A stretch of 64,000 bases of DNA. Origin: JAAEPI01 sp965212145. Its GTDB lineage: Bacteria > Bacteroidota > Bacteroidia > Cytophagales > Cyclobacteriaceae. The stretch covers positions 1 through 64,000 of the forward strand of contig CBDBUY010000010.1 in the NCBI GenBank assembly GCA_965212145.1, read 5' to 3'. How positions within the stretch are numbered: position 1 is the first letter of the stretch; the number at the start of each line of letters is the position of its first letter. Positions 17,170 to 27,272 of this stretch are shown here, piece after piece. The position numbers and the translations under genes were made by a program. A model generated the notes under the pieces. That model saw nothing but the letters and a program-made list of their open reading frames with translations, was not told the origin of the DNA and ran no database searches.

Positions 17170-18538
17170 TATCGCCTCCTTCCTTGAATATCTTGGCCAG
17201 TTTTGGCACTTCTTTGTCAATATCTCCAGCACCCACAGTCAGCAACACATCGGGTCTTAATTCCTGGAGCAATGCAGGTAATTCTTCTTTACTGCAGCAA
17301 TGCTTCTTCTCTAAAGTCATTTTTTCCAATAGCGCCTCGGATGTAATTCCAGCTATTGGTTTTTCACGAGCCGGGTAAATCGGCAACAAAACCACCTGAT
17401 CTGCAGCGTCGAGACTCTCAGCAAACTGATCCATGAAATCTCGAGTCCTTGAGTACAAATGTGGCTGAAACACCACGGTGATAGTTCGCTGCTTGTAGAG
17501 AACCCTGACGGATCGAATGAGAGCGTTGATCTCTGTCGGATGGTGCGCGTAATCGTCGATAAAGACGGTCTTCCCAAAACGCTGGATAAATTCGAATCTT
17601 CTCTTAACGCCCTTGTACGTTTTCAATCTCGTTCGGATCATCTTGTCTGAAAGACCCATCTCAAAAGCCACAGTAATGGCCGCCAAAGCATTCATGACGT
17701 TGTGATGACCCGGAACATACAAGAACAAATCGTTGATCTTGACTTTGCCTTTTCTATAGGTGAAAACAAACGCTCCCTCTACGATTCTTAAACTCTCCGC
17801 AACAATGTCCCCGAGACGAATGTCGTAAGACAGATACTCAGGCCCTGAAATTTTCACTCCGGCATCTGAGCTCATCAGGATACGACCCTTTGCGGTTGTT
17901 CGCTCGACAAATTCTTTGAACGATTTAGCTAACTCCTCCTCGCTTCCATAGATGTCCAGATGATCCGGATCGATGGAGGTGACCACTGTATAATTTGGGC
18001 TTATTTGTAAGAATGACCGATCGAACTCATCTGCCTCTACCACAATCGGTGCGTCCTCGTCCCCAATCAAAATATTCGAATTGTAGTTGGACATGATACC
18101 TCCAACGAAAGCATTCACACCACCTGACATCCCGTTTAGCAAGTGAGCAATCATGGATGATGTAGTGGTTTTTCCATGTGTTCCCGCTACGGCGATGGTG
18201 TAGTGACCATCCGTCAACATGCCCAATACTTCCGAGCGCTTCTTTAAAGTGAAGTTGTTCTCCTTGAAAAAGGATAGCACCTTATTGTCTTCTGGAATGG
18301 CAGGCGTATAAACGACCAACGTTCCCACCTGTCCTTTGAACGCCGTTGGGATTTGAAGAACATCATCTTCGTAGTGTATTTGACAACCCTCTTCAACCAA
18401 TGTCTTAGTCAATGCTGTTTCGACCCGATCGAATCCTGCTACGTCTTTTTCGCGCGAACGGAACCAGCGAGCCAAGGCACTCATGCCTATGCCACCAATG
18501 CCCACAAAATAGATCCTATCGTAATCGTAAACACTCAT
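17162..18538 (-). CDS. murC: UDP-N-acetylmuramate--L-alanine ligase
   Basis: 458 aa cytoplasmic ligase that adds L-alanine to UDP-MurNAc. Seen: the N-terminal UDP-binding GIGGIGMSALARW, the ATP loop GTHGKTT at 119-125, the carbamate-Lys region EADEFDRSF, DPDHLDIYG, and the C-terminal FIDDYAHHPTEI and VVFQPHLYSRTRDF typical of MurC. It overlaps murG by 4 nt upstream and ftsQ by 8 nt downstream. Confidence 0.97.
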   Translation of the reverse strand: MSVYDYDRIYFVGIGGIGMSALARWFRSREKDVAGFDRVETALTKTLVEEGCQIHYEDDVLQIPTAFKGQVGTLVVYTPAIPEDNKVLSFFKENNFTLKKRSEVLGMLTDGHYTIAVAGTHGKTTTSSMIAHLLNGMSGGVNAFVGGIMSNYNSNILIGDEDAPIVVEADEFDRSFLQISPNYTVVTSIDPDHLDIYGSEEELAKSFKEFVERTTAKGRILMSSDAGVKISGPEYLSYDIRLGDIVAESLRIVEGAFVFTYRKGKVKINDLFLYVPGHHNVMNALAAITVAFEMGLSDKMIRTRLKTYKGVKRRFEFIQRFGKTVFIDDYAHHPTEINALIRSVRVLYKQRTITVVFQPHLYSRTRDFMDQFAESLDAADQVVLLPIYPAREKPIAGITSEALLEKMTLEKKHCCSKEELPALLQELRPDVLLTVGAGDIDKEVPKLAKIFKEGGDNE

Positions 18539-19644
18539 GCGACCAGTTTTATAACCTCCTCAGCAATATGCTCAGCTGCACGCGGCTTAGCCAATTTGCT
18601 GATGTTGGTTTTTAATTTCTCTTTTTCATTTTCATCATTCAATAATGAAAGCGTCACCTCGGCCAATCCCTTCACTGCCTCATTGTCCCTTATCATAATG
18701 GCAGCATCTCGTTCTACCAAAGCCATGGCATTTTTTGTTTGATGATCTTCTGCCACATTGGGTGATGGGATCAAAATGGTGGCCTTTCCCATCAGTTCTA
18801 GCTCAGCTATGGACAATGCTCCGGCTCTTGCCACGACCACATCGGCGATGCTGTAAGCCCAGTCCATTTCCCGTAAAAAATCAAACATCCGAACCGAACT
18901 CAATTCACGGTCGGCTACTCTGTTTTTCATTTCCTCAAAATAGAATCCGCCTGTTTGCCAGATCACCTGAATGTCGTTCTTAGCAAAGGCTTCAAGACTC
19001 GCAAGCATGGCCTCATTCAGGGTTCTTGCTCCGAGACTTCCACCAGTCATGAACACGATTGGTTTATTTGAATCCAAATCGAAGTGCTTGTACGCCTTTT
19101 GTTTGGTCTCCTCCGTAATCCCAATCTCCTTTCTTACCGGGTTTCCGGTCACTACTAATTTCTCCTTTGGAAAGTACTTTTCCATTCCCTCGTGAGCCAC
19201 ACATATTTTTCTCACTTTTCCAGCCAGCCATTTGTTAGTCAATCCGGCATAAGAATTTTGCTCTTGAATCAGAGTTGGTATCTTTTTGAAATTCGCAGCA
19301 TATAAAAGAGGCCCACTGGCGTATCCACCAACTCCAACTACAACGTCCGGCTTGAATTTTCTAATGAGTGAAAATGACTTCATTAGGCTGGATATCACTT
19401 TGAATGGGAACATCAGGTTACTTGCAGTCAATTTTCTTTGCAAACCGCTGATCCAAAGGCCCACAATCTCGAACCCCGCCTCCGGCACCTTCGTCATCTC
19501 CATTTTTCCTTTGGCACCAACAAACAGTATCTCAGGGGTTCCCAGTTTTTCTTGCAAAGCCTGAGCAATAGAAATCGCCGGATAGATGTGACCTCCGGTT
19601 CCTCCTCCGCTGATCATGATGCGATATGTGCGCTCGGTGCTCAT
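18535..19644 (-). CDS. murG: UDP-GlcNAc:undecaprenyl-PP-MurNAc-pentapeptide GlcNAc transferase
   Basis: 369 aa peripheral membrane GT-B glycosyltransferase that turns lipid I into lipid II. Seen: the N-terminal glycine loop GGGTGGHIYPAISIA, GVGGYASGP, the second loop TGGSLGARTLNEA, and the donor-site segment ARAGALSIAELELMGKATILIPSP. It overlaps ftsW by 4 nt upstream and murC by 4 nt downstream. Confidence 0.97.
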   Translation of the reverse strand: MSTERTYRIMISGGGTGGHIYPAISIAQALQEKLGTPEILFVGAKGKMEMTKVPEAGFEIVGLWISGLQRKLTASNLMFPFKVISSLMKSFSLIRKFKPDVVVGVGGYASGPLLYAANFKKIPTLIQEQNSYAGLTNKWLAGKVRKICVAHEGMEKYFPKEKLVVTGNPVRKEIGITEETKQKAYKHFDLDSNKPIVFMTGGSLGARTLNEAMLASLEAFAKNDIQVIWQTGGFYFEEMKNRVADRELSSVRMFDFLREMDWAYSIADVVVARAGALSIAELELMGKATILIPSPNVAEDHQTKNAMALVERDAAIMIRDNEAVKGLAEVTLSLLNDENEKEKLKTNISKLAKPRAAEHIAEEVIKLVA

Positions 19645-20795
19645 GCTGCTTCTTTGTACTGATTGGTCATTGATTTGCCAATGGACGAGTCCACATTTCC
19701 ACGGCTTACGCTCAGAATAATACCCAGAGCCAGTCCGGTAAATAATTGCGAGGTTCCCCCCATACTGATGAGAGGTAAGGTGAGCCCCGTAATCGGCCCC
19801 AATCCAACCGCCACGCCCATGTTCACAATGGCCTGTACCACAAGTGCAAAGCTCAGCCCTGCAGATAAAAGTCCACCATACGTCCTCTCACTTTTTGCTG
19901 CCGCCTGCATCCCTCGATACAATAAACCGAGATAAAGGAGCAGCACTGTAACTCCTCCTACCAAGCCATATTCTTCGATAATGATGGCATAGACAAAATC
20001 CGAATATGGGTGTGGTAAGAAATTTCTTTGTTCGCTCTGACCGGGACCTTTTCCAAGCAAGCCACCCGATGCTATCGCCACATATGCTTGCTTCGCCTGA
20101 AATGGCGTGTCTTTGTACACGTAATCTTCGATTCGACTGAGCGCCGTGTTTCCTCTTTGCCCGAAGAATATCGCCGCACTTCCTGCGACTAGCCCGATTA
20201 GCATCAGCATGGCCAGGTATTTCACCGGGATTCTTCCGATAAAAAGAAGCAGCATACACGTGCCGAAAAGCAAGACCGCACTGGATATATCTGTCATGGC
20301 GATCAAGCCACAGATCACACCCACCCATATCAACATTGGGATCAAGGCCTTCTTAAAATCTTGAATGCTTTGCTGCCTTTTGGCCAGCATGCTCGCCAGA
20401 GTTACGATCAAAGCCAACTTGGCCAAATCGGAAGGCTGGAATGCCTGATTGATAAAAGGTATCGTGATCCACCGAGATGCCTCATTGATATTAGTTCCGA
20501 AGATCCACGTGTAGATCAAAAGCGGAACACAAAGGATCAGGGCCATCTTTGAGATTTTGGAATAGTAGCGGTAATCCAATCGATGAGCCAACCACATCAC
20601 GGCCAGGCTCAAAATTGTCAGGATCGAGTGCTTGAACAGGTAGTACTCGGTATCACCACCCATCATTTTGTAAGCCAGGCTGCCGGTGGCGCTATACACA
20701 ACAAGGATGCTGAACATAGACAGCAAGAAGACGATGAACCAGATGACCGGATCGCCTTTCAAATTGTTATATGCCCATTCCTTAATCGTGTTCAT
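19641..20795 (-). CDS. ftsW: SEDS peptidoglycan glycosyltransferase FtsW
   Basis: 384 aa integral membrane protein with about ten hydrophobic segments. SEDS proteins polymerise lipid II glycan strands at the septum together with the transpeptidase FtsI, which is encoded in the same cluster. Seen: PSDLAKLALIV, the conserved loop HPYSDFVYAIIIEEYGLVG, and TGLTLPLISMGGTSQL near the C-terminus, all FtsW/RodA signatures. It is assigned as FtsW rather than RodA because of its position in the dcw cluster between murD and murG, overlapping each by 4 nt. Confidence 0.96.
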   Translation of the reverse strand: MNTIKEWAYNNLKGDPVIWFIVFLLSMFSILVVYSATGSLAYKMMGGDTEYYLFKHSILTILSLAVMWLAHRLDYRYYSKISKMALILCVPLLIYTWIFGTNINEASRWITIPFINQAFQPSDLAKLALIVTLASMLAKRQQSIQDFKKALIPMLIWVGVICGLIAMTDISSAVLLFGTCMLLLFIGRIPVKYLAMLMLIGLVAGSAAIFFGQRGNTALSRIEDYVYKDTPFQAKQAYVAIASGGLLGKGPGQSEQRNFLPHPYSDFVYAIIIEEYGLVGGVTVLLLYLGLLYRGMQAAAKSERTYGGLLSAGLSFALVVQAIVNMGVAVGLGPITGLTLPLISMGGTSQLFTGLALGIILSVSRGNVDSSIGKSMTNQYKEAA

Positions 20796-22171
20796 ATCTT
20801 TGCTTTTGAACTTGTTGCCAATTCTTTTACTGCCGCTCTGAACTTATCCCCACGATCCATGTAGTTTTTGAATAAATCAAAACTTGCACAGGCTGGTGAT
20901 AGCAGGACCACATCCCCTTCTCTAGCCATTTTGTAGGCCTTCTCGGTAGCCTCAGTAGCGCTTTGTGCATCCTCCATGGGTAAATTCAATCCTCCAAAAG
21001 CCTCTTTGAGTTTTGAATTATCAATACCTAGGCAGACAATTCCTTTTACTTTTTGCTTAACCAAATCCATGATTTCGGAGTAGTCATTCCCTTTGTCAAC
21101 TCCACCAACGATCCACACGATATCTGATTTGACTCCATCCAATGCGTAGGACACAGCGTCCACGTTGGTCGCCTTTGAGTCATTGATAAATCCAATCCCA
21201 TTGACGTCTGCGATTAGTTCCAGTCTGTGTGGTGCATTCTCAAAAGTCCTGAGTCCTATGATTATTTTCTCAATTGGTACTCCCATGCAAAGCGCGCTGA
21301 GAACAGCGGCCATGGTGTTGACCATGTTATGCTTTCCGATTAGCGAGATGTCCGCCAATGGAATCTTGTGATTACCCGAGTGCTCTTCGAATTGGTAATT
21401 GAAGATCAAATGCTCATCCTCGAGATAAGCTTGAAGCCTTTCGTGTCTGGAAGCTGAAATAGCAAACAGACAGGCATCTAATTTTCTTTTAGCAAGCTCT
21501 TCGGTGATCGGCTCAGAGTCCTGGCAGTAAATGAAGCATTCCTTCTGCGTCAGATTCTCCGTGATCTTGAATTTTGAATTGACGTACTTCCCAAAATCAT
21601 TGTCATACCTGTCGAGATGATCTGGTGTTATATTCAGCAACACAGCAACATCCGGCTTGAACTTACGAATGCCATCCAACTGGAAACTGCTAACCTCCAC
21701 CACGTAGTAATCCTTCGTTCCTTCAGCAATTAATCCAGCCAAACTAGTACCCACGTTTCCTCCCAGCTCCGCGTCCAAACCCGCCTCCTTAAGAATATGG
21801 TGTGTCAACAGGGTCGTTGTAGTCTTACCATTGGTGCCAGTAATGGCTATAACCTTCGCTCCCGCGGGCAAGTACATATACGCAAATTCAATCTCAGAAA
21901 TGACCGGAACCTGCACCTCATTCAATGTCTTAATCAAAGGCGCAGAATCAGGTATACCCGGACTTTTGACCACCCAATCGGCGTTCAATATTTCTGATTC
22001 GGTATGGCCACCTTCCTCGAATGGAATTCCGCGGGACTCCAGGATTAATTTTTTTCCATGCCCAATATCTCCAGCATCAGACAAAAACACCTCATGTCCT
22101 TTGGCACTGGCCAATAGGGCCGCCCCTATGCCGCTTTCGCCTCCACCCAATATGACTATTTTCTCATTCAT
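20792..22171 (-). CDS. murD: UDP-N-acetylmuramoyl-L-alanine--D-glutamate ligase
   Basis: 459 aa cytoplasmic ligase adding D-glutamate to UDP-MurNAc-L-Ala. Seen: the N-terminal ILGGGESGIGAALLA, the ATP loop GTNGKTT at 112-118, VEVSSFQLDGI (carbamate-Lys region variant of MurD), NITPDHLDRY, FINDSKATNVDAV, and the C-terminal LSPACASFDLFKNYMDRGDKF. It overlaps the preceding 125 aa gene and the following ftsW by 4 nt each. Confidence 0.97.
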   Translation of the reverse strand: MNEKIVILGGGESGIGAALLASAKGHEVFLSDAGDIGHGKKLILESRGIPFEEGGHTESEILNADWVVKSPGIPDSAPLIKTLNEVQVPVISEIEFAYMYLPAGAKVIAITGTNGKTTTTLLTHHILKEAGLDAELGGNVGTSLAGLIAEGTKDYYVVEVSSFQLDGIRKFKPDVAVLLNITPDHLDRYDNDFGKYVNSKFKITENLTQKECFIYCQDSEPITEELAKRKLDACLFAISASRHERLQAYLEDEHLIFNYQFEEHSGNHKIPLADISLIGKHNMVNTMAAVLSALCMGVPIEKIIIGLRTFENAPHRLELIADVNGIGFINDSKATNVDAVSYALDGVKSDIVWIVGGVDKGNDYSEIMDLVKQKVKGIVCLGIDNSKLKEAFGGLNLPMEDAQSATEATEKAYKMAREGDVVLLSPACASFDLFKNYMDRGDKFRAAVKELATSSKAKI

Positions 22172-22545
22172 AAAATTTCCTCGTCCTCGTTGATTCTACG
22201 GCTGATTAACTGGTCGCAACACAGCGAATAAATCGACAGTAAATCATACCCCTCCTTCAGGAAGTTTTGAATCATTTTTAGTTTGTGTTTTCGGTTGATA
22301 TTATCAATTCTGTCTAACAAATAGACAGCTTCATCCAGCTCCGACTCCATCAAGTCCATGATTTGCGAAAAAGTCATTTCATCCTTTGATCGCACCAATT
22401 TCATCAAGTACTTGTCCGCAAGTCTTGCGCTTCTGATTAGCGCGGTGGACACATCCAAAAAACTTCCACCCGGAATCAAGTCTACCATGCTGGCGGCTTT
22501 CCTTTGGAATCTTAGATTTCGTTCTTGTATATCCTTCAGTGTCAT
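22168..22545 (-). CDS. Uncharacterised helical protein inside the dcw cluster
   Basis: 125 aa, no signal peptide or membrane segment, almost entirely predicted amphipathic helix by its heptad-like spacing: LKDIQERNLRFQRKAA, DVSTALIRSARLADKYLMKL, MTFSQIMDLMESELDEAVYLLDRI, NRKHKLKMIQNFLKEGYDLLSI. This suggests a three- or four-helix bundle, loosely like the small four-helix-bundle proteins common in Bacteroidota, but I do not recognise it as a named division protein. It starts 1 nt after mraY and overlaps murD by 4 nt (ATGA), so it is co-translated with cell wall genes. A role in division or in lipid-intermediate synthesis is inferred from position only. Confidence 0.8.
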   Translation of the reverse strand: MTLKDIQERNLRFQRKAASMVDLIPGGSFLDVSTALIRSARLADKYLMKLVRSKDEMTFSQIMDLMESELDEAVYLLDRIDNINRKHKLKMIQNFLKEGYDLLSIYSLCCDQLISRRINEDEEIL

Positions 22546-22546
22546 A

Positions 22547-23725
22547 CTATCTGAGTTTTAAAGTCGCTAATGTGATAATGGCCAGTAAAATCCCGACCGT
22601 CCAAAACCTGGAAACGATCTTCGCTTCATGCAGTCCCTTTTTTTGGTAATGGTGATGCAAAGGCGACATGAGAAAAATCCTTCGCCCTTCACCGTATTTC
22701 TTTTTGGTGTACTTGAAGTAAAAAACCTGAAGTACGACCGATAAATTTTCGATTACGAGAATTCCGCAAAGCGCAGGAATCAACAATTCCTTCCGAAGTA
22801 CGATCGCCAAGACGGCAATAATTCCTCCAAGTGAGAGGCTGCCAGTATCTCCCATGAATACTTGTGCAGGGTATGAGTTATACCAAAGGAATCCAATACA
22901 CGCTCCGACAAATGCTGAACAGAAAATCACCAGCTCACCGGAATATGGGATGAACATAATGTTGAGGTATTCGGAGAAAATTGCGTTACCGGAGAGATAT
23001 GCGAGGATGGCTAGCCCGAGTCCAATGATTGCGCAAGTTCCTGCGGCGAGTCCATCAAGCCCATCGGTGATATTGGCTCCATTCGAAACAGCCGTGATGA
23101 TGAAAATGACAATAACTATATAGAGTACCCATGTAAAATCATCGACTGAGTTGGGGACCAACCATGCATAATCGAATTCATTGCCCTTCACAAAAGGAAT
23201 CGTCGTTAGCAGACTCTTAATCTGAGTGTAAGCCTCCCCAGCGTATTCTCGGATGACAATGTCCTCATGGAATACCATCGTCACGCCCACGATGAGGCCT
23301 AGCCCGACCTGACCAATGATTTTGAATTTTCCGCGGAGGCCTTCCTTATTCTGACGCTTGACTTTGAGGTAATCGTCGATGAATCCGATGATGCCAAGCC
23401 AAAGAGCTGCGACCACCAATAAGATGATATAAACATTTTCTATTCGAGCAAAGAGGAGGGTTGGAATGACAATGGCGGAAATGATGATAATCCCTCCCAT
23501 GGTCGGTGTCCCGGATTTTTCCATTTGGCCCTCCAACCCTAGATCCCGAATAGACTCACCCATCTGAAATCTACGAAGTAGATCGATCAACTTTCTCCCA
23601 AGCGTGATCGTAATAATCAATGACAAAACAGCTGCCATACCCGCCCTGAAGGAAATGTACTGAAACACCCCTGCTCCGATCAGATCGAATTTTTCATCCA
23701 GATATGTGAACAGATAGTACAGCAT
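22547..23725 (-). CDS. mraY: Phospho-N-acetylmuramoyl-pentapeptide transferase
   Basis: 392 aa, about ten membrane segments. MraY moves phospho-MurNAc-pentapeptide to undecaprenyl phosphate, making lipid I. Seen: GTPTMGGIIII, the active-site loop FIDDYLKVKRQNKEGL, NGANITDGLDGLAAG, FMGDTGSLSLGG, and the cytoplasmic HHHYQKKGLHE. The N-terminus (MLYYLFTYLDEKFDLIGAG) is of the usual type. The start codon overlaps the murE stop by 1 nt. Confidence 0.97.
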   Translation of the reverse strand: MLYYLFTYLDEKFDLIGAGVFQYISFRAGMAAVLSLIITITLGRKLIDLLRRFQMGESIRDLGLEGQMEKSGTPTMGGIIIISAIVIPTLLFARIENVYIILLVVAALWLGIIGFIDDYLKVKRQNKEGLRGKFKIIGQVGLGLIVGVTMVFHEDIVIREYAGEAYTQIKSLLTTIPFVKGNEFDYAWLVPNSVDDFTWVLYIVIVIFIITAVSNGANITDGLDGLAAGTCAIIGLGLAILAYLSGNAIFSEYLNIMFIPYSGELVIFCSAFVGACIGFLWYNSYPAQVFMGDTGSLSLGGIIAVLAIVLRKELLIPALCGILVIENLSVVLQVFYFKYTKKKYGEGRRIFLMSPLHHHYQKKGLHEAKIVSRFWTVGILLAIITLATLKLR

Positions 23726-25176
23726 TAGTTGAGCATCTCTTTAATAATTTCCTTGTCATCAAAATGGTGTCGTTCGCCTTTGATTTCCTGATATGTCTCA
23801 TGCCCTTTACCCGCCACTAACAGAATATCCTTGGCCGTAATCAGATTGCACGCTGTGCGAATCGCTTCTTTACGATCCTGAATGATCATGGTATTTCGTT
23901 CCTTTGATTTCGGGATTCCTGCTTTCATTTCATCCAGAATGACCGCCGGATCTTCATCTCTTGGATTGTCCGAAGTAAGGATCACTTTGTCGCTGTATTT
24001 CACAGCAATCCCTGCCATTTTTGGTCGCTTGCTTTTGTCTCGGTTTCCACCGCAACCGATCACTGTGACGAGCGTCTCATTTTTCGTACGTAAATCCGTG
24101 ATCGTTTCCAGCACATTCTCAAGAGCATCCGGCGTATGGGCATAATCCACAATCGCCACTATGTCTTGCGCGTTCTCAACAGGCTCAAATCGTCCTTTAG
24201 CTCCTGTTAAAGCAGACAAATGCTCCAGTACGGTCAGCTTATCTTCCTCTAGAAGCACGGCTATCGCGAATACAGTCAGTAGGTTGTAAGCATTGAAGCC
24301 ACCTACAAGTCTGAACCAGGTATTGACCCCATCAATGTCCATTTCCTGACCTTGCAAAGAGCTGTGGAGTACGCGTGCCTTAAAATCAGCGATCGACTTA
24401 ATGGCAAAACGGTACTTGGCGGCCTGGCAATTTTGTAGCATGATCTTGCCACGACGATCGTCATTGTTGACTAAAGCAAATGCCTCGCTGCTCAGGTTAT
24501 CGAATAACAACTTCTTAGCAGCGATGTACTCATCAAAGGTTGAGTGATAATCCAGGTGATCATGGCTGATATTCGTAAACACTCCACCTGCGAACTGCAG
24601 ACCAGCCGTTCTATTTTGAACCAACGCGTGGGAGCTAACCTCCATGAAGCAATGAGTACAACCATCTTTAACCATTCGGGCAAGTAACTCGTTGATTTGT
24701 ATAGAGTCACCCGTAGTGTACTTTGATGCAAGTATCTCCTCGCCCACCCGATTTTCTACGGTTGACAAGAGGCCAGAATTGTAACCTAGTTCGGTAAATA
24801 GGTCATGACACAAAGTCGCCACCGTGGTTTTTCCGTTGGTGCCCGTAATCCCGACTAAATGTAGTTTCTCTGAAGGTCGATCGTGGAAATTGGCTGCACA
24901 GATTCCCAATGCCTTTGAGCTACTTTCAGTCTCGATATACACTACACCATCCTTTAATTGAGCAGGTAATTCTTCGCAGATTACCGCTGAGGCTCCACTT
25001 TCAATTGCTGAGTCGATGAATGAATGGCCATCAACTGTCAATCCTTTTACTGCCACGAACAAGAATCCTTCCTGGACTTTTCTGGAATCGAACGCCAACC
25101 CTGAAATGGAAATGGCGCGATCACCGTGGATCGATTTGAGATTAACTCCGAACAATATGTCCTTCAAAATCGCCAT
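23725..25176 (-). CDS. murE: UDP-MurNAc-tripeptide synthetase, probably meso-diaminopimelate-adding
   Basis: 483 aa cytoplasmic ligase that adds the third stem-peptide residue. Seen: ATP loop GTNGKTT at 112-118, the carbamate-Lys region MEVSSHAL, NISHDHLDYHSTFDEY, DYAHTPDALENVL, and DNPR at 403-406. In this family DNPR marks enzymes that use meso-diaminopimelate; lysine-adding enzymes carry a different motif. This indicates a Gram-negative-type wall (established knowledge applied to a visible motif). It overlaps ftsI and mraY by 1 nt each. Confidence 0.96.
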   Translation of the reverse strand: MAILKDILFGVNLKSIHGDRAISISGLAFDSRKVQEGFLFVAVKGLTVDGHSFIDSAIESGASAVICEELPAQLKDGVVYIETESSSKALGICAANFHDRPSEKLHLVGITGTNGKTTVATLCHDLFTELGYNSGLLSTVENRVGEEILASKYTTGDSIQINELLARMVKDGCTHCFMEVSSHALVQNRTAGLQFAGGVFTNISHDHLDYHSTFDEYIAAKKLLFDNLSSEAFALVNNDDRRGKIMLQNCQAAKYRFAIKSIADFKARVLHSSLQGQEMDIDGVNTWFRLVGGFNAYNLLTVFAIAVLLEEDKLTVLEHLSALTGAKGRFEPVENAQDIVAIVDYAHTPDALENVLETITDLRTKNETLVTVIGCGGNRDKSKRPKMAGIAVKYSDKVILTSDNPRDEDPAVILDEMKAGIPKSKERNTMIIQDRKEAIRTACNLITAKDILLVAGKGHETYQEIKGERHHFDDKEIIKEMLN

Positions 25177-27272
25177 TAGCTCAGAGTAAGTTTGACGATT
25201 TGACCTTTTCTTAACTGACCACCAGGAGTAGCCGACTGTCCCTCGACTCTGCCCTTGCCTTCGGAAAGAACCTTCAATCCTAAATTCTCTAAGATGAAGA
25301 CCGCATCCCTTAATGTCATTCCACGCACATCAGGGACCTTGTTCAACTCCACCTTATTGTCATCCCAGAAGATTGCTTGATTGACCACATCGGTAGTGAC
25401 CCACTCTTCACTACCTCGCGAATGATTGGATATCCCAAGTTCATTACACAAGTATTTGAGCTCATCGTGATGACCGGCTTTAATCACCGGGAAAACACCG
25501 GCGACTCTCTTGTCTTCCACGGTTACGTTGTGGAGATCAATTTCCAACGCATAAATTCGATCAGCTATCTCCTTGAAAACCGGAGCAGCCACATCGCTTC
25601 CATAAATCTGGTAGCCTTTGGGATCATCGATGACCACAATGCAGCTGTACCTTGGATCATTGGCTGGGAAGTACCCGGCAAACGAGGTGTAATACTTATT
25701 CGTGTATTTACCGTTAATGACCTTTTTAGCAGTCCCCGTTTTTCCGGCTATTGGGTATTTGCTGTCTGAAATATTCGTGGCTGTTCCTCTAAGCACCACG
25801 CCCTCTAACATGCTTCTGATTTCCTTTAGCGTCTGACCGGAACAAATTTTATCCCGGATGATTTTGGGGCTGAATTCATCTATTTCTCTGTCCGCCTTGT
25901 TGACGGATTTGACAATTATCGGCTGAATCATTTCTCCATCATTGGCAACCGCGTTAAACAATGTGAGTGTTTGAAGTGGCGTCATTTTTAGCTCATATCC
26001 ATGTGACATCCACGGAAGAGAAATTCCACTCCAGGTAGAATCCGAAGTGTTCTTGATGTACGGGATCCCCTCTCCCACCATCTGAAAACCAAGCGGGCGG
26101 GTCAGCCCCAGATGATCTATGTACTGAATGAATCGATCGGGGTTGTCCCCAAAGTGTCGAGTTACCAACTTGGCGATTCCGATGTTACTGGACTTCTCAA
26201 AAGTCTCCTGAACCGTGAGTTTTCCGAATCCGCCTCTTTTATGGTCCCTCATCACCCGATCAAAAAATTCCATGGTGCCATCACCTGTGTCCACCGAATC
26301 AGCAGGCTTCACAGAAGTTTCTTCTAGGAGAGCCATCATGCTAGCCAACTTAAAGGTTGATCCTGGTTCTCGCGAACCTTGACTGCCTACAGCGTAATTG
26401 TATTTCTCATAGTAGTCTCCATTCTTTGTTCGGCTAAGGTTGGAGATGGCTTTTATTTCTCCAGTTTTGACTTCCATAACCACAGCCACTCCATACTCCG
26501 CCTCGTGCCTTTTCAGCGCACTATACAGCGCTGATTCGGCAATGTCTTGAAGGTCTACATTGAGTGTGGTCTTAATATCATAGCCGTCAACAGACTTAAC
26601 TTCGGTTCCATCAAATACCGGTTTCCAGCCACCGCCTGACATTCTTTGGAACAGTCCTTTTCCACTTTGTCCGGCCAGCTGCTTATTGAAACTAAACTCA
26701 AGGCCTACTGTACCTTTATTCTCGGCATTTACTCTACCGATCGTTCTGTAACCCAAATGAGAGAACGGTAGAAATCGCTTTTCTACCTTATTAAAGAGAA
26801 CACCGCCTTTTAATCTGCCTTCTCGGAAAATCGGCCAGCGTTCCATTTTCTTTTTATCCTGATACCCGACCTGTTTCGAATTCAATAACAAGTATCGACG
26901 ACCATTCTTTCTTGCCCTTTCAATTTTGTCTTTGTATTGTTTGGACGTTTGATCTTTAAAATAACCTGAAAGTAAAATGGAAAGTGAATCGATATTTGAC
27001 TTGAAAAGGCCCTCACCTGAGATGTATGGGTCAATAGCCACTTGATAGAATGGAAGCGAAGTAGCTAACAAGCTGCCATCCTCTGCGTAAATATTGCCTC
27101 GAGTCGCAGGCACTTCCATTACCTTCATTCCAATGCTTTCTCCAAGACCTACCCATTTTTCCCCCTCCACAAACTGCACCTTGGCCATACGATAAACAAT
27201 GGCACCTGCAAGGAATCCTATTAAGAGAAATGCGACTCTGACTCTGATCAATATGTCCCGTTTAATGCTCAT
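25176..27272 (-). CDS. ftsI: Septal peptidoglycan transpeptidase FtsI (PBP3-like) with a PASTA domain
   Basis: 698 aa. One N-terminal membrane anchor (about 9-29), a dimerisation domain with RGNIYAEDGSLLA, and a transpeptidase domain with active-site STFK (Ser305-Lys308), SSN 361-363 and KTG 511-513. A single PASTA domain closes the protein (about 640-698: VPDVRGMTLRDAVFILENLG). It cross-links septal peptidoglycan with FtsW. The PASTA tail is more familiar from Gram-positive PBPs and kinases but also occurs in Bacteroidota FtsI. It overlaps ftsL by 4 nt and murE by 1 nt. Confidence 0.96.
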   Translation of the reverse strand: MSIKRDILIRVRVAFLLIGFLAGAIVYRMAKVQFVEGEKWVGLGESIGMKVMEVPATRGNIYAEDGSLLATSLPFYQVAIDPYISGEGLFKSNIDSLSILLSGYFKDQTSKQYKDKIERARKNGRRYLLLNSKQVGYQDKKKMERWPIFREGRLKGGVLFNKVEKRFLPFSHLGYRTIGRVNAENKGTVGLEFSFNKQLAGQSGKGLFQRMSGGGWKPVFDGTEVKSVDGYDIKTTLNVDLQDIAESALYSALKRHEAEYGVAVVMEVKTGEIKAISNLSRTKNGDYYEKYNYAVGSQGSREPGSTFKLASMMALLEETSVKPADSVDTGDGTMEFFDRVMRDHKRGGFGKLTVQETFEKSSNIGIAKLVTRHFGDNPDRFIQYIDHLGLTRPLGFQMVGEGIPYIKNTSDSTWSGISLPWMSHGYELKMTPLQTLTLFNAVANDGEMIQPIIVKSVNKADREIDEFSPKIIRDKICSGQTLKEIRSMLEGVVLRGTATNISDSKYPIAGKTGTAKKVINGKYTNKYYTSFAGYFPANDPRYSCIVVIDDPKGYQIYGSDVAAPVFKEIADRIYALEIDLHNVTVEDKRVAGVFPVIKAGHHDELKYLCNELGISNHSRGSEEWVTTDVVNQAIFWDDNKVELNKVPDVRGMTLRDAVFILENLGLKVLSEGKGRVEGQSATPGGQLRKGQIVKLTLS

